This document shows positions 18,259-27,222 of a stretch of 64,000 bases of DNA, piece by piece. Position 1 is the stretch's first letter. Each line of letters begins with the position of its first letter. Under the pieces are notes generated by a model. It was not told the origin of the DNA and did not search any database. It saw only the letters and a list, made by a program, of their open reading frames with translations. Where the stretch lies: positions 1-64,000 of the forward strand of contig JAUIKY010000001.1 of the NCBI GenBank assembly GCA_030430535.1, in the 5' to 3' direction. Origin of the DNA: Bacteroidia bacterium. Its GTDB lineage: Bacteria > Bacteroidota > Bacteroidia > Flavobacteriales > Flavobacteriaceae. A program made the position numbers and the translations under genes.

Positions 18259-18588
18259 TTAGCAACAACTTTGCTTGTTGAGGTCTTGGTCTAAAAACTG
18301 GAACATTACATTTTTCATTTTAGTCCAGTTTTCGGAGTCGATGCAATAGCAAACACTAGTGCCTTCCACGCTGCCTTTAATCAATCCTAATTGCTTGAGT
18401 TCTTTTAGGTGCTGCGAAATAGTGGGTTGGGCCAAGCCGATTTCATCAACCAAATCGCCACAAACACAAGTGTCTATTTTAAATAAATGCTGTAAAATGG
18501 CGACTCTGGCCGGGTGGCCAAATACTTTGGCGAAAACAGCGATTTCGTTTTGCTGTTCGGTAAATATTTCAGTTTTGGATATTCCCAT
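18259..18588 (-). CDS. arsR: ArsR/SmtB-family metalloregulator
   Basis: The 109-residue winged-helix repressor has VFGHPARVAILQHL, the metal-binding-helix pattern DTCVCGDLVDEIG (CVC, residues ~39-41) and the recognition helix QPTISQHLKELKQLGL. Additional thiols are CYC in the wing and a C-terminal SCC. As(III) binding releases it from operator DNA. It is the first gene of the arsenic operon and is preceded by one of two near-identical candidate operators. Confidence 0.92.
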   Translation of the reverse strand: MGISKTEIFTEQQNEIAVFAKVFGHPARVAILQHLFKIDTCVCGDLVDEIGLAQPTISQHLKELKQLGLIKGSVEGTSVCYCIDSENWTKMKNVMFQFLDQDLNKQSCC

Positions 18589-18603
18589 CTTTGTTTATTT
18601 GTA

Positions 18604-18629
18604 TATTGCAATATTACGATTAATAGTTT
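18604..18629. promoter_or_regulatory. Candidate ArsR operator, copy 2
   Basis: This 26-bp element begins TATTGCAATATTACGATTAA and sits 16 bases upstream of the arsR start. It includes the perfect 12-bp palindrome ATATTGCAATAT (18603-18614), a size and position typical for autoregulatory ArsR sites. See copy 1. Confidence 0.6.
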
Positions 18630-18663
18630 GTATCACAAAAAAAACTGTCTAAAAAATATTAAA

Positions 18664-18750
18664 CGTCATTGCGAGAAATTCCATTTCGAAGCAATCCTAC
18701 AATCAGTAACTTGATTTAAAAGATTCCTTCACTTTGTTCGGAATGACGAC
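18664..18750. repeat. Intergenic dispersed repeat, CGTCATTGCGAG type
   Basis: CGTCATTGCGAG starts the element and GGAATGACG closes it in inverted orientation, with GAAGCAATCC in between. Related sequences recur at 27161-27217 and 32911-32937. It fills the gap between rho and arsR. No coding signal. Confidence 0.6.
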
Positions 18751-18775
18751 TTTTTAGACAGCTTTTTTGATGGAA

Positions 18776-20392
18776 TTACCCGTTCATTGAAATCAAAAAC
18801 TCTTCGTTATTACGGGTTTGCTTGATGCGGTCGTTAATAAATTCCATGGCCTCGATTGGATTCATGTCGGCCAAGTATTTACGCATTACCCACATACGTT
18901 GTATGGTATTGTCGTCCAATAATAAATCGTCGCGACGGGTGCTCGAAGACGTCAGGTCGATGGCAGGGAAAATTCTACGGTTGGAAATTTTTCTATCCAA
19001 TTGAAGTTCCATATTACCCGTTCCTTTAAATTCTTCAAAAATCACCTCGTCCATTTTAGAACCGGTTTCGGTAAGCGCTGTGGCGATAATAGTTAGTGAA
19101 CCACCGTTCTCAATATTTCTAGCCGCACCAAAGAATCTTTTAGGCCTGTGCAACGCATTGGCGTCAACACCACCACTTAGTATTTTTCCAGATGCCGGTT
19201 GAACCGTGTTGTAGGCTCTGGCCAAACGGGTAATGGAATCTAAAAGAATCACCACATCGTGGCCGCATTCTACCAAACGCTTTGCTTTTTCAAGCACGAT
19301 ATCGGCAATTTTCACGTGTTCGTGAGCCTCTTTATCAAACGTAGAAGCGATTACCTCACCTCGAACGTGGCGTTGCATATCGGTTACTTCTTCCGGGCGT
19401 TCATCAATCAATAAAATCATTTGGTACACTTCGGGGTGGTTGGCAGCAATGGCATTGGCTACATCCTTAAGTAGCATCGTTTTACCTGTTTTAGGTTGAG
19501 AAACGATCATACCACGTTGGCCTTTTCCGATAGGAGAAAACAGATCCATAATTCTAGTAGAAATGGTGCTCTGTCTTTCGGCTATATTAAATTTTTCCTG
19601 CGGAAACAACGGCGTTAAATGCTCGAACGATACACGGTCGCGCACCACTTCCGGTTTTTGTCCGTTAATTCTGTTGACTTTAATTAACGGGAAATATTTT
19701 TCGCCTTCTTTTGGTGGGCGTACATTCCCTAAAACGGTATCCCCTTTTTTAAGTCCGAATAAACGAATTTGCGATTGCGATACATAAATATCGTCTGGAG
19801 ATGACAAATAATTGTAGTCTGAAGAGCGTAAAAAGCCATAGCCATCCTGCATAATATCCAACACGCCTTCACTTTCAATAATGGCGTCAAATTCAAAATC
19901 GGGCTCGCGGTAGCGATTTCTGTTGTCCTTATTGCCTTTATCTACGTTAGTATTCTTTTGGTTTTTATTTTGACCTTTGTTGTTATGGGGTCTTTTGTTT
20001 TGCTTGGGCTGGTTGTCGTTTTGAGTCTTTTGTTTAGAGGTGTTATCGGTTTTTTGCTCTTCTACTTTTTGTTTAGGAGCATTTTCCTCTTTTTTAGGGG
20101 CATCGCTGCTTTTTTCAGCAGCCGGTTTATTATCGGTCTTTGCGGGGGCATTGCGCTGTACCCTTTGTCTTGGCTTTCTTGTCGGCTTATTATCTTTAAC
20201 CTCTGTTTTTTGCGTTGTTGCTTCTGGTGCAACCGCCTCTTGTACTGCTGTTGGGTCGGCAGCTTGTTGGTCTAGTATTTGGTAAACTAGATCCAGTTTT
20301 TTTAATGAACGGTATTTAGGTACGTTCAATTTTTTTGCAATCTCCTGTAATTCAGCGAGCTTCTTTGCTTTTAATTGTGAAATTTCAAACAT
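18776..20392 (-). CDS. rho: Transcription termination factor Rho
   Basis: Rho is a hexameric RNA-dependent ATPase that ends untranslated transcripts. The 538-residue protein has a SAP-like N-terminus ([16 protein letters not shown]), then a long low-complexity insertion rich in Lys, Asn, Gln, Pro and Glu (~50-165), the RNA-binding cold-shock-like domain with [21 protein letters not shown], and the motor with P-loop SQPKTGKT and [17 protein letters not shown]. Such disordered insertions are usual in Bacteroidota Rho. The gene is monocistronic. Confidence 0.95.
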   Translation of the reverse strand: MFEISQLKAKKLAELQEIAKKLNVPKYRSLKKLDLVYQILDQQAADPTAVQEAVAPEATTQKTEVKDNKPTRKPRQRVQRNAPAKTDNKPAAEKSSDAPKKEENAPKQKVEEQKTDNTSKQKTQNDNQPKQNKRPHNNKGQNKNQKNTNVDKGNKDNRNRYREPDFEFDAIIESEGVLDIMQDGYGFLRSSDYNYLSSPDDIYVSQSQIRLFGLKKGDTVLGNVRPPKEGEKYFPLIKVNRINGQKPEVVRDRVSFEHLTPLFPQEKFNIAERQSTISTRIMDLFSPIGKGQRGMIVSQPKTGKTMLLKDVANAIAANHPEVYQMILLIDERPEEVTDMQRHVRGEVIASTFDKEAHEHVKIADIVLEKAKRLVECGHDVVILLDSITRLARAYNTVQPASGKILSGGVDANALHRPKRFFGAARNIENGGSLTIIATALTETGSKMDEVIFEEFKGTGNMELQLDRKISNRRIFPAIDLTSSSTRRDDLLLDDNTIQRMWVMRKYLADMNPIEAMEFINDRIKQTRNNEEFLISMNG

Positions 20393-20549
20393 CTATGTTA
20401 ATTGAAGATTTTATTTGCGAATACAAACTATAGTTATATTCTGAAAAATGATTTTTATTTTCTGAAGAAATAACCGCTTGTAAATGCGGTCGTTGAGAAT
20501 TAATACTGCAATTATACAACTTTATTTTATTTTTTACCGCTAATTCTTT

Positions 20550-20557
20550 TATTTTTG
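20550..20557 (+). promoter_or_regulatory. -7 box before the DUF4293 gene
   Basis: TATTTTTG fits TAnnTTTG and ends 21 bases before the ATG at 20579. The TTG within it (20555) is in frame with the gene and is a false start candidate. Confidence 0.55.
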
Positions 20558-20578
20558 CGGTCTAGTTTTAAAAAAAGT

Positions 20579-20989
20579 ATGCTACAGCGTATCCAAACCG
20601 TTTATCTTTTAATAGCTGCCGGAATTTCAGGCGGGTTGATTTTCGTGTTTGAATTGTGGCAAACCGACGATGCCGAAAAAGTATTTGCAGCCGATGTGCC
20701 CATCGTTTTGGCGGGGTTTTTGTTGTCGGTTTTGTTATCGTTTATAGCTATAATGAGTTACAAAAATAGGAAGTCTCAGTTTGTTTTGGGGCGACTTAAC
20801 ATCATATTAAACTTTATTTTACTAGGATTTTTCGTGTACCGATCGCTAAATTTATCTGGAGAAACGGCGGTTTCTGAGAAAGGTATTGGGATGCTTCTCC
20901 CTATTGTTTCTATCGTGTTTTTGGCTTTGGCCAATAAAGCCATCAAGAAGGATGAGGATCTTGTAAAATCTGTTGATCGATTGCGTTAA
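20579..20989 (+). CDS. DUF4293 membrane protein
   Basis: The 136-residue protein starts at ATG 20579 with MLQRIQTVYLLIAAGISG, the conserved opening of the DUF4293 family. Four transmembrane helices cover most of the length (about 6-24, 40-60, 73-92, 102-120), and the tail is charged. Function is unknown. It follows rho divergently, a linkage seen in flavobacteria, and ends at its own terminator. Confidence 0.8.
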   Translation: MLQRIQTVYLLIAAGISGGLIFVFELWQTDDAEKVFAADVPIVLAGFLLSVLLSFIAIMSYKNRKSQFVLGRLNIILNFILLGFFVYRSLNLSGETAVSEKGIGMLLPIVSIVFLALANKAIKKDEDLVKSVDRLR

Positions 20990-21021
20990 ACCTAACATCT
21001 TAGTAGTATTAGTGCGTTAAG

Positions 21022-21050
21022 AACCCAAAGTGAAAACTTTGGGTTTTTTT
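21022..21050 (+). terminator. Terminator after the DUF4293 gene
   Basis: AACCCAAAG/CTTTGGGTT is a 9-bp stem with a 6-base loop and a T-run. The A-poor left side suggests plus-strand use. Confidence 0.75.
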
Positions 21051-21114
21051 AATGAACCCCCAGCCATAGCCCTTCCCATAGGGAAGGAGAAACTCAACTC
21101 TAAAAAAAGCTTTT

Positions 21115-21612
21115 CTAGTATCGTTTGTCAAACTCAATAACTTCCAAATTCTCAATCTTTTTTCCATCAATGGTAAAGCGCAACATGGTACGCACTTTAT
21201 GGAAGCCATGTTTGCCCACAGCGCCGGGGTTCATGTGGATTAAGTTCAATTTTTTATCGGGCATCACCTTTAAAATATGCGAATGCCCACAAATGAAAAT
21301 TCGTGGCGGATTTTGTTTGATTTCACTGTAAACACGGGCGTTGTATTTTGGCGGATAACCACCAATGTGAGTCATCCAAACATCAACGTTTTCACACATA
21401 AACCGAATATGCTCCGGGAATTCGCCTCTAGCTTTGGCATCGTCAATATTTCCATAAACCGCTTTTAGTGGTTTTAAAACCTTGATGGCATCGGTCACCT
21501 TTAAATCGCCAATATCTCCCGCATGCCAAACTTCATCGGCCTGCTTAACGTATTTTAAAATGTCGTCGTCAATATATCCATGGGTGTCAGAAAGCAGTAA
21601 TATTTTTGTCAT
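21115..21612 (-). CDS. Metallophosphoesterase, YfcE/MJ0936 family
   Basis: The 165-residue calcineurin-like phosphodiesterase has all five metal-site blocks: LLSDTHG (Asp9, His11), WHAGDIGD (Asp33), GNIDD, MTHIGG and CGHSHI. YfcE-type enzymes hydrolyse phosphodiesters in vitro; the cellular substrate is unknown. The gene is monocistronic and divergent from truA. Confidence 0.88.
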   Translation of the reverse strand: MTKILLLSDTHGYIDDDILKYVKQADEVWHAGDIGDLKVTDAIKVLKPLKAVYGNIDDAKARGEFPEHIRFMCENVDVWMTHIGGYPPKYNARVYSEIKQNPPRIFICGHSHILKVMPDKKLNLIHMNPGAVGKHGFHKVRTMLRFTIDGKKIENLEVIEFDKRY

Positions 21613-21669
21613 TTCATTAAACTATTCTTAAAACTTCAGGCTTCCGTCTTCAAGCTTCGGTCTTTGTGT

Positions 21670-21677
21670 TATCTTTG
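21670..21677 (+). promoter_or_regulatory. -7 box before truA
   Basis: TATCTTTG fits TAnnTTTG, 26 bases before the TTG start of truA. Confidence 0.55.
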
Positions 21678-21703
21678 TGCAGCTACAAAAGTATTAAAAC
21701 ACA

Positions 21704-22447
21704 TTGAGGTATTTTTTAGAACTTTCGTATAACGGAACAGCTTACCACGGTTGGCAAAATCAGCCCAATGCCATTTCGGTGCAAGAAGTTTTGGAAAAGG
21801 GATTGTCAACGCTTTTGGCCGAAAACACCGCCATAGTTGGTGCTGGGCGTACCGATGCCGGCGTGCATGCCAGCCAAATGTTTGCGCATTTCGATACGGA
21901 AAAAGAGATAAATGAAACCGATTTAGCCTATAAACTCAATTCCTTTTTGCCAAAAGATATCGCCATTCATGATATTTTTAAAGTGAAGCCCGAAGCGCAT
22001 TCCCGCTTTGATGCCTTGAGCCGTACGTATTTGTACCGCATCACATTGAGTAAAAATGTGTTTAATTTCGATTCGGCCTATTACGTGAAACAGCCTTTAG
22101 ATGTTGAAAACATGAACGAAGCATCAAAAATCTTGTTACACTATAAAGATTTTCAATGCTTTTCAAAAAGTAAAACCGATGTAAAAACGTATTATTGTGA
22201 TGTGGTGCAGGCCGATTGGTTTTTTAAGGATGGCGAGCTGCATTTCGTGGTAAAGGCCAACCGATTTTTAAGAAACATGGTGCGGGCTATTGTGGGCACT
22301 ATGGTGAACATTGGTTTAGGCAAGATTAAGGTGGACGATTTGCATCAAATCATCCAATCGAAAAATAGGAGCGAGGCCGGGTTTTCGGTACCGGCGCATG
22401 CCTTATATTTAACAAAAATTGAATATCCGGAGGATATAAAATTATAA
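21704..22447 (+). CDS. truA: tRNA pseudouridine(38-40) synthase
   Basis: TruA makes pseudouridine at positions 38-40 of the anticodon stem-loop. The 247-residue protein opens with RYFLELSYNGTAYHGWQ and has the catalytic motif GRTDAGVHA with Asp51. The start is a genuine TTG (21704), because the canonical N-terminus begins right there and no ATG is available nearby. An ABC exporter starts directly after the stop, so the two form an operon. Confidence 0.93.
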   Translation: MRYFLELSYNGTAYHGWQNQPNAISVQEVLEKGLSTLLAENTAIVGAGRTDAGVHASQMFAHFDTEKEINETDLAYKLNSFLPKDIAIHDIFKVKPEAHSRFDALSRTYLYRITLSKNVFNFDSAYYVKQPLDVENMNEASKILLHYKDFQCFSKSKTDVKTYYCDVVQADWFFKDGELHFVVKANRFLRNMVRAIVGTMVNIGLGKIKVDDLHQIIQSKNRSEAGFSVPAHALYLTKIEYPEDIKL

Positions 22448-24217
22448 ATGAGCAAGACAAAGGAAAGTATTTTCGATTACCAACTGTTCAAACGCCTTTT
22501 TGAATACATCAAACCATATAAAGGTATTTTTGTTGGGCTTATCGTTTTGGTGGTGCTTTTGGCTATTTTTAGTTCGGCCACGCCATACATTACCAAAGAC
22601 GCCATTGATGATAGCATCACCAACAAAGACACCAAAAACTTTTTGTTTTATATCGTGTTGATGTTGGCCGTTTTGGTGTTACAAACCGTGTTTCAATTAC
22701 TGTTCATTTACTATGCGGCTTGGTTGGGACAGAATTTAGTGATGGACGTTCGTGTAAAACTCTTCGATCATCTGCTGAAGTTCAAAATGAAATATTACGA
22801 TAATTCCTCAGTGGGCGTGCTCATTACCCGTGCCGTAACCGATATGGAACGTATTGCCGATATTTTTGGGCAGGGCTTGTTTATGATTGTACGCGATTTG
22901 CTTACCATGGCAGTGGTTTTCGCCGTAATGGTTTACATCAATGTGAAGCTGTCACTTATCGTTTTTGCCATGTTGCCCATTTTGCTTTACGCGACGCGGG
23001 TATTCCAAAAATACATGAAAAAGGCTTTTGAGGAAGTGCGTACCGAGGTTTCCAACCTAAACTCTTTTGTTCAGGAACGTCTTACGGGAATGAAAATTTT
23101 ACAATTATTTACCCGAGAAGCTGTTGAATACGAAAAATTCAAAGCCATAAACGAGCGCCATAAAAAGGGGTGGCTGAAAACGGTTTGGTACAACTCTATA
23201 TTTTTTCCAATTGCCGATTTGGCTTCGTCCGTTACTATTGGTTTGGTGGCTTGGTACGGCGGGCTCAATGTGGTTTTTGATGGTACTAACGTATCGCAGG
23301 GCGATTTGGTGGCATTCATCATGTTTGTGCCTATGTTGTTTAGGCCCTTGCGCCAAATAGCCGATAAATTCAATACCCTCCAAATGGGTATGGTGGCCGC
23401 TACACGTGTGTTTAAGGTGCTCGATACGACTTCACAAATTGATGACCATGGCCTTATTGAAGCCGATGGGTTTAAAGGTGAAATAAAATTCAACAATGTC
23501 TATTTTAATTATGTTGAGGACGAAGACGTATTGAAGGGTATTTCATTTAATGTGAATGTTGGAGAAACCGTTGCCATAGTTGGGGCTACTGGAGCCGGAA
23601 AATCGACCATCATCAATTTATTGAACCGCTTTTACGAAATAAAAGGCGGCACTATTTCCATTGACGGTATTGATATAAAGGATGTGACATTGGCGTCGTT
23701 ACGGACCCAAATTGCTGTTGTACTGCAGGATGTGTTTTTATTTGCCGATACCATTATGAGCAATATTACTCTTAACCATCCAGAGATTTCTGAAGAGCAG
23801 GTGTACCAAGCAGCAAAAGATATTGGTATTCACGATTTTATTATGAGCTTGCCCAATGGTTACCATTACAACGTTAAGGAGCGTGGGGCAATGTTGTCTT
23901 CAGGGCAGCGTCAGCTTATTTCGTTCTTGAGGGCTTATGTGACCAACCCTAGCATTTTGGTGTTGGATGAAGCGACGAGTTCGGTCGATTCGTATTCGGA
24001 ACAACTCATTCAAAATGCCACCGATAAAATTACCAAAGGCCGTACATCTATTGTGATTGCCCACCGATTGGCAACCGTGAAAAAAGCCGATAATATTATT
24101 GTGATGGATTCGGGTGAAATTGTGGAGCAAGGTACTCATGACGAATTGTTGGCCAAAGAGAATGGTTACTACAAAAACCTTTACGAAGTGCAGTTTTTAC
24201 AGGAAGAGGCGGTTTAA
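22448..24217 (+). CDS. ABC exporter, fused permease and ATPase (MsbA-like)
   Basis: The 589-residue half-transporter has six transmembrane helices in residues ~20-315 followed by an ATPase domain: Walker A GATGAGKST (~378-386), signature LSSGQRQ, Walker B ILVLDEATS (~505) and the H-loop IAHRLATV. It works as a homodimer. Homologues next to truA in flavobacteria are annotated as multidrug or lipid exporters; the substrate is unknown. It starts directly after the truA stop, and its end overlaps the convergent cdaA by four bases. Confidence 0.88.
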   Translation: MSKTKESIFDYQLFKRLFEYIKPYKGIFVGLIVLVVLLAIFSSATPYITKDAIDDSITNKDTKNFLFYIVLMLAVLVLQTVFQLLFIYYAAWLGQNLVMDVRVKLFDHLLKFKMKYYDNSSVGVLITRAVTDMERIADIFGQGLFMIVRDLLTMAVVFAVMVYINVKLSLIVFAMLPILLYATRVFQKYMKKAFEEVRTEVSNLNSFVQERLTGMKILQLFTREAVEYEKFKAINERHKKGWLKTVWYNSIFFPIADLASSVTIGLVAWYGGLNVVFDGTNVSQGDLVAFIMFVPMLFRPLRQIADKFNTLQMGMVAATRVFKVLDTTSQIDDHGLIEADGFKGEIKFNNVYFNYVEDEDVLKGISFNVNVGETVAIVGATGAGKSTIINLLNRFYEIKGGTISIDGIDIKDVTLASLRTQIAVVLQDVFLFADTIMSNITLNHPEISEEQVYQAAKDIGIHDFIMSLPNGYHYNVKERGAMLSSGQRQLISFLRAYVTNPSILVLDEATSSVDSYSEQLIQNATDKITKGRTSIVIAHRLATVKKADNIIVMDSGEIVEQGTHDELLAKENGYYKNLYEVQFLQEEAV

Positions 24218-25005
24218 CCCAAATCCTTTTTTATCATGGAGCTGAGTTCTGAAGTGTCTTCAAAAACTACAAACTCCCCATCTTTGAAATAGGAAATATG
24301 CCCGGTTTCCTCGCTTACGGCCAATGCCACGGCATCGGTTTTTTCGGTAACGCCAATGGCCGCACGGTGACGTAAACCAAAGCGCTGCGGAATGTTTTTG
24401 TCGTTATTTACGGGTAAAATAACCCTTGTGGCTTTTACCACATTATTACTAATGATAATGGCGCCATCGTGCAACGGGCTGTTCTTGAAAAAGATACTTT
24501 CAATAATAGGTTGGGTGACTTTTATATTCATCTCGTCGCCCGATTCCGATAGGAAATCCAGATTGTTGTTGCGTTCAAAAACAATAAGCGCTCCCGTTTT
24601 AGACATGCTCATTTTGTTACAGGCCGAAACTACGGCATCAACATCGGTTTCAATATCTTGCTCAGTTTTTAAAAACTTGAACTGCTGCATGAATTTTTTC
24701 CGACGGTTAAAATTGGTCGAACCCACCATGAGCAAAAACTTTCGTATTTCGGGCTGAAATACCACAATCAAGGCGATAATCCCCACTTGCATAAAACCGC
24801 CAAAAATGCCCGTGAGCAGTTCCATTTCAAGAAAATCAGTCAGTTTCCAAACCAGATAAATAATGATGATGCCTATAAAAATGTTTATGGCCACAGTGCC
24901 CTTTACCAGTTTGTAAACATAGTAGAGCAGAAGGGCCACTAAAATAACATCGATGATGTCTACGACAGAAAGGTCAAGAATATCTTTAAAAATTTCCAAG
25001 GGCAA
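24214..25005 (-). CDS. cdaA: Diadenylate cyclase CdaA
   Basis: CdaA makes c-di-AMP from two ATP at the membrane. The 263-residue protein has three N-terminal transmembrane helices (about 12-85), then a DisA_N domain with the catalytic DGA motif (SPLHDGAIIIS) and RHRAAIG. Length and order match the TIGR00159 family. No cdaR or glmM gene is adjacent, unlike in Firmicutes. It overlaps the end of the convergent exporter gene by four bases. Confidence 0.93.
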   Translation of the reverse strand: MPLEIFKDILDLSVVDIIDVILVALLLYYVYKLVKGTVAINIFIGIIIIYLVWKLTDFLEMELLTGIFGGFMQVGIIALIVVFQPEIRKFLLMVGSTNFNRRKKFMQQFKFLKTEQDIETDVDAVVSACNKMSMSKTGALIVFERNNNLDFLSESGDEMNIKVTQPIIESIFFKNSPLHDGAIIISNNVVKATRVILPVNNDKNIPQRFGLRHRAAIGVTEKTDAVALAVSEETGHISYFKDGEFVVFEDTSELSSMIKKDLG

Positions 25006-25034
25006 TGGGTTTTGGTAAATTTAGTGATTTATGG

Positions 25035-25709
25035 TTAATAAATGAATTCGTCTTTTGATATCTCTATTGAATTAATATTTAGGTTAAGAATATCCGTTTT
25101 GTGTGAAATGTAATCTTGAAATTTAAGATTTTCATCAAATATCAAATAAACTAAGGCAGAGTCATTTTCTGTTAAATTCGATTTTATTCCTTCAAATAAA
25201 TTATTTCTATGGATAAGGTTAAACTTTGTGTTGTCAACTTTTGAAACGGAAAGGGTTAAAGAATCTGAAGAAAAAGCTGTGACACAAATATATTGGTCGT
25301 AAAAATCTTGTTCTGGTGTAAAATCCTTTAGATGAAAGCTGATGTCCGTAAACTCAATAAACCCTAAATTGTTTCGACTGGTATCGCTGCATGTAAAATA
25401 GTTTTTGGCGTTTTCGTTTTTGTGCATTTGTGCGTTTCGCCTTTTGTCCTGTAAATATTTTATGTGTGGAATGGCCTGTTTTAAAGTCAGTCGTTTATCA
25501 ACATTCACCAACCAATTGGTGGTGCCAATCAGGTTTTTTCGGTTGAACTCTACACTGTCTTTTTGGGTTTCGTCATAAAACAAATAGGCTGCCGATACGT
25601 CGTGTATTTCGGTGATTTCAGAATGGTCGATTTCTGGTAATTGGATGGTTTTTTCATTTCCACAGGAAACCATCAGGAAACCGATAAAAACTAAAAGGAT
25701 GTATTTCAT
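25035..25709 (-). CDS. Hypothetical lipoprotein
   Basis: The 224-residue protein has a lipoprotein signal peptide with lipobox MVSCGN (Cys16). The rest is hydrophilic with mixed alpha/beta character, WLVNVDKRLTLKQAIPHIK in the middle and an acidic end. I do not recognise the family. ExbD-like proteins contain a similar TLKQAI-type strand-helix, but there is no transmembrane segment to support that. It lies upstream of cdaA on the same strand, 29 bases away, and may be co-transcribed. Confidence 0.6.
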   Translation of the reverse strand: MKYILLVFIGFLMVSCGNEKTIQLPEIDHSEITEIHDVSAAYLFYDETQKDSVEFNRKNLIGTTNWLVNVDKRLTLKQAIPHIKYLQDKRRNAQMHKNENAKNYFTCSDTSRNNLGFIEFTDISFHLKDFTPEQDFYDQYICVTAFSSDSLTLSVSKVDNTKFNLIHRNNLFEGIKSNLTENDSALVYLIFDENLKFQDYISHKTDILNLNINSIEISKDEFIY

Positions 25710-25887
25710 AAAGGTTTGGAAAGTTTGATGTTTCGAGAACTAATATTGTATGGAAAATATTTTATTATCGTCTGTTAATCAGTTTTTTAATTTCGTATAT
25801 TTGTTATATCTCCCATAATAATAATAATTAATAGTGGCGATTCCGAAAAGCCATCAAAAAAGTAGGTAAACTAAATCAATTATTATT

Positions 25888-26481
25888 ATGAAAACAAATT
25901 TAGCATTAATTTTTAAACTAGTCTTGCTGTTCCTGTTTCTGCAAGGGTGTTGTACCCCCAGTAATTTAGTAGGTAGTGTTAATAACACGCTTAGGCCACA
26001 AGAAACGAACAACTGGTGTTGGGCAGCCACCACGCAGATGATTGCACAGAACGAAGGCAAATCGGTTACGCAATGCGATTTGGCCAACCACCGATTCAGT
26101 AAAACGAATTGTTGCGATTTTCAAAACGCTGGGAGTAGTTGCCCCAAAACCAACGATTGTAATACCCCTGGTTGGTTGGAGTTGGATTTTGCCGGGTTGA
26201 AATTTTCCGAATCGGCCACCGCATTAAGCTGGGATAAACTAAAAAGGAGCATTTACTGCTCTAAAGATGTACTGGGTTATGCCTACGGAACATCGGGGGT
26301 TGTTGGGCATGTAGTGGTAATAAAGGGTTACATTACTATTGACGGAACCAATTACGTAATACTTAACGACCCGTGGTCGCCTTGTATGGGTTCCGAACGC
26401 ATGATAACTTACGAGACCTACGTCGATCCCGCAGGAACGAGCACCCATTGGAATACATGGTATGCCGTAAGCGTAAAATAA
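25888..26481 (+). CDS. Papain-like (C70/AvrRpt2-like) cysteine peptidase lipoprotein
   Basis: The 197-residue protein carries a lipobox LFLQGC (Cys21), so it is probably anchored to a membrane. The papain-like pattern is clear: Cys44 in NNWCWAATTQMI, His141 in VVGHVVVIKGY and Asn160-Asp161 in VILNDPWSP. This is the layout of peptidase family C70, best known from the AvrRpt2 effector. Six further cysteines between residues 63 and 124 suggest disulfides. A secreted protein of unknown function follows 22 bases later and is probably co-transcribed. The substrate is unknown. Confidence 0.75.
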   Translation: MKTNLALIFKLVLLFLFLQGCCTPSNLVGSVNNTLRPQETNNWCWAATTQMIAQNEGKSVTQCDLANHRFSKTNCCDFQNAGSSCPKTNDCNTPGWLELDFAGLKFSESATALSWDKLKRSIYCSKDVLGYAYGTSGVVGHVVVIKGYITIDGTNYVILNDPWSPCMGSERMITYETYVDPAGTSTHWNTWYAVSVK

Positions 26482-26503
26482 TCAATCAGTAAAATTTAAA
26501 CGT

Positions 26504-27124
26504 ATGAAAAATTATAACTATTACATAAGTGCATTCCTTTTGTTTTGTATTGGTTTTGTAAATGCACAAAATGCTGAAATAAAACGCGCCGCCGAAAAAG
26601 GTAAAAGTGATTTGATGAAAATTTTGGAGCAGACTAAAGGTCAGTTTGATTTTGGTATTTCGGCCGAATTGATTGCCGAGTCCGAACCCGGAGAAGCGAT
26701 TCCGTATAAAGAAGTGAATTTTGAAAGACTCTTAAAATATAATGAACGGCAAACAGAAGATCTCTTTTCAAAAGACATAAAAATGGTTGTGCCGTTAATT
26801 ACTGGACAAGAGGTTGTGGCCACAGTTACGGCTTTACCGAATGGCACGGCATCCGAGTTGATTAACCACAGGTACAGACACGAGTTGAATAAATTGCCAC
26901 GGGAAGCCAGAGGCGACCATTTTTCTGGAGTAAGTATTGTGTATGTGCCCAATTTAACGGCTATTGTTTATCTAGCTGGCGATATGGCCTATACCTCGTA
27001 TAACAATCGCGAAGTATCCCAGGGAGTTCCAACCAATGAATTGATGAAGGAACTAAAAGTTGAAGCAGCTAAATTCCAGCGTGAATTTGGCGATAAACTA
27101 AAAGAAGGCAGGCTTTTGAATTAA
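26504..27124 (+). CDS. Secreted hypothetical protein linked to the C70 peptidase
   Basis: The 206-residue protein has a signal peptide (1-21, ending FVNAQ). The mature part is mixed helix and strand: LERQ-like helices at the N-terminus (AEKGKSDLMKILEQ), then VVPLITGQEVVATVTALPNG and LTAIVYLAGDMAYTS. No family is recognised. It starts 22 bases after the C70-type peptidase and could be its substrate, inhibitor or partner; this rests on adjacency only. A long inverted repeat follows. Confidence 0.6.
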   Translation: MKNYNYYISAFLLFCIGFVNAQNAEIKRAAEKGKSDLMKILEQTKGQFDFGISAELIAESEPGEAIPYKEVNFERLLKYNERQTEDLFSKDIKMVVPLITGQEVVATVTALPNGTASELINHRYRHELNKLPREARGDHFSGVSIVYVPNLTAIVYLAGDMAYTSYNNREVSQGVPTNELMKELKVEAAKFQREFGDKLKEGRLLN

Positions 27125-27160
27125 CCGCCGAATTCAGAATTGTGTAAATGAGGCTGGCTA

Positions 27161-27217
27161 AAAACACGTCATTCCGAGCGACTGCGCTCAGTATAGTCGC
27201 TCGGAATAACGTGTTTT
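27161..27217. repeat. Intergenic inverted repeat, possibly a terminator
   Basis: Two 23-base arms (AAAACACGTCATTCCGAGCG... and its complement) pair with one mismatch around an 11-base loop. It lies between convergent genes and shares the CGTCATT...GAGCG core with the element at 18664. It could terminate both transcripts. Confidence 0.75.
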
Positions 27218-27222
27218 CTTTA

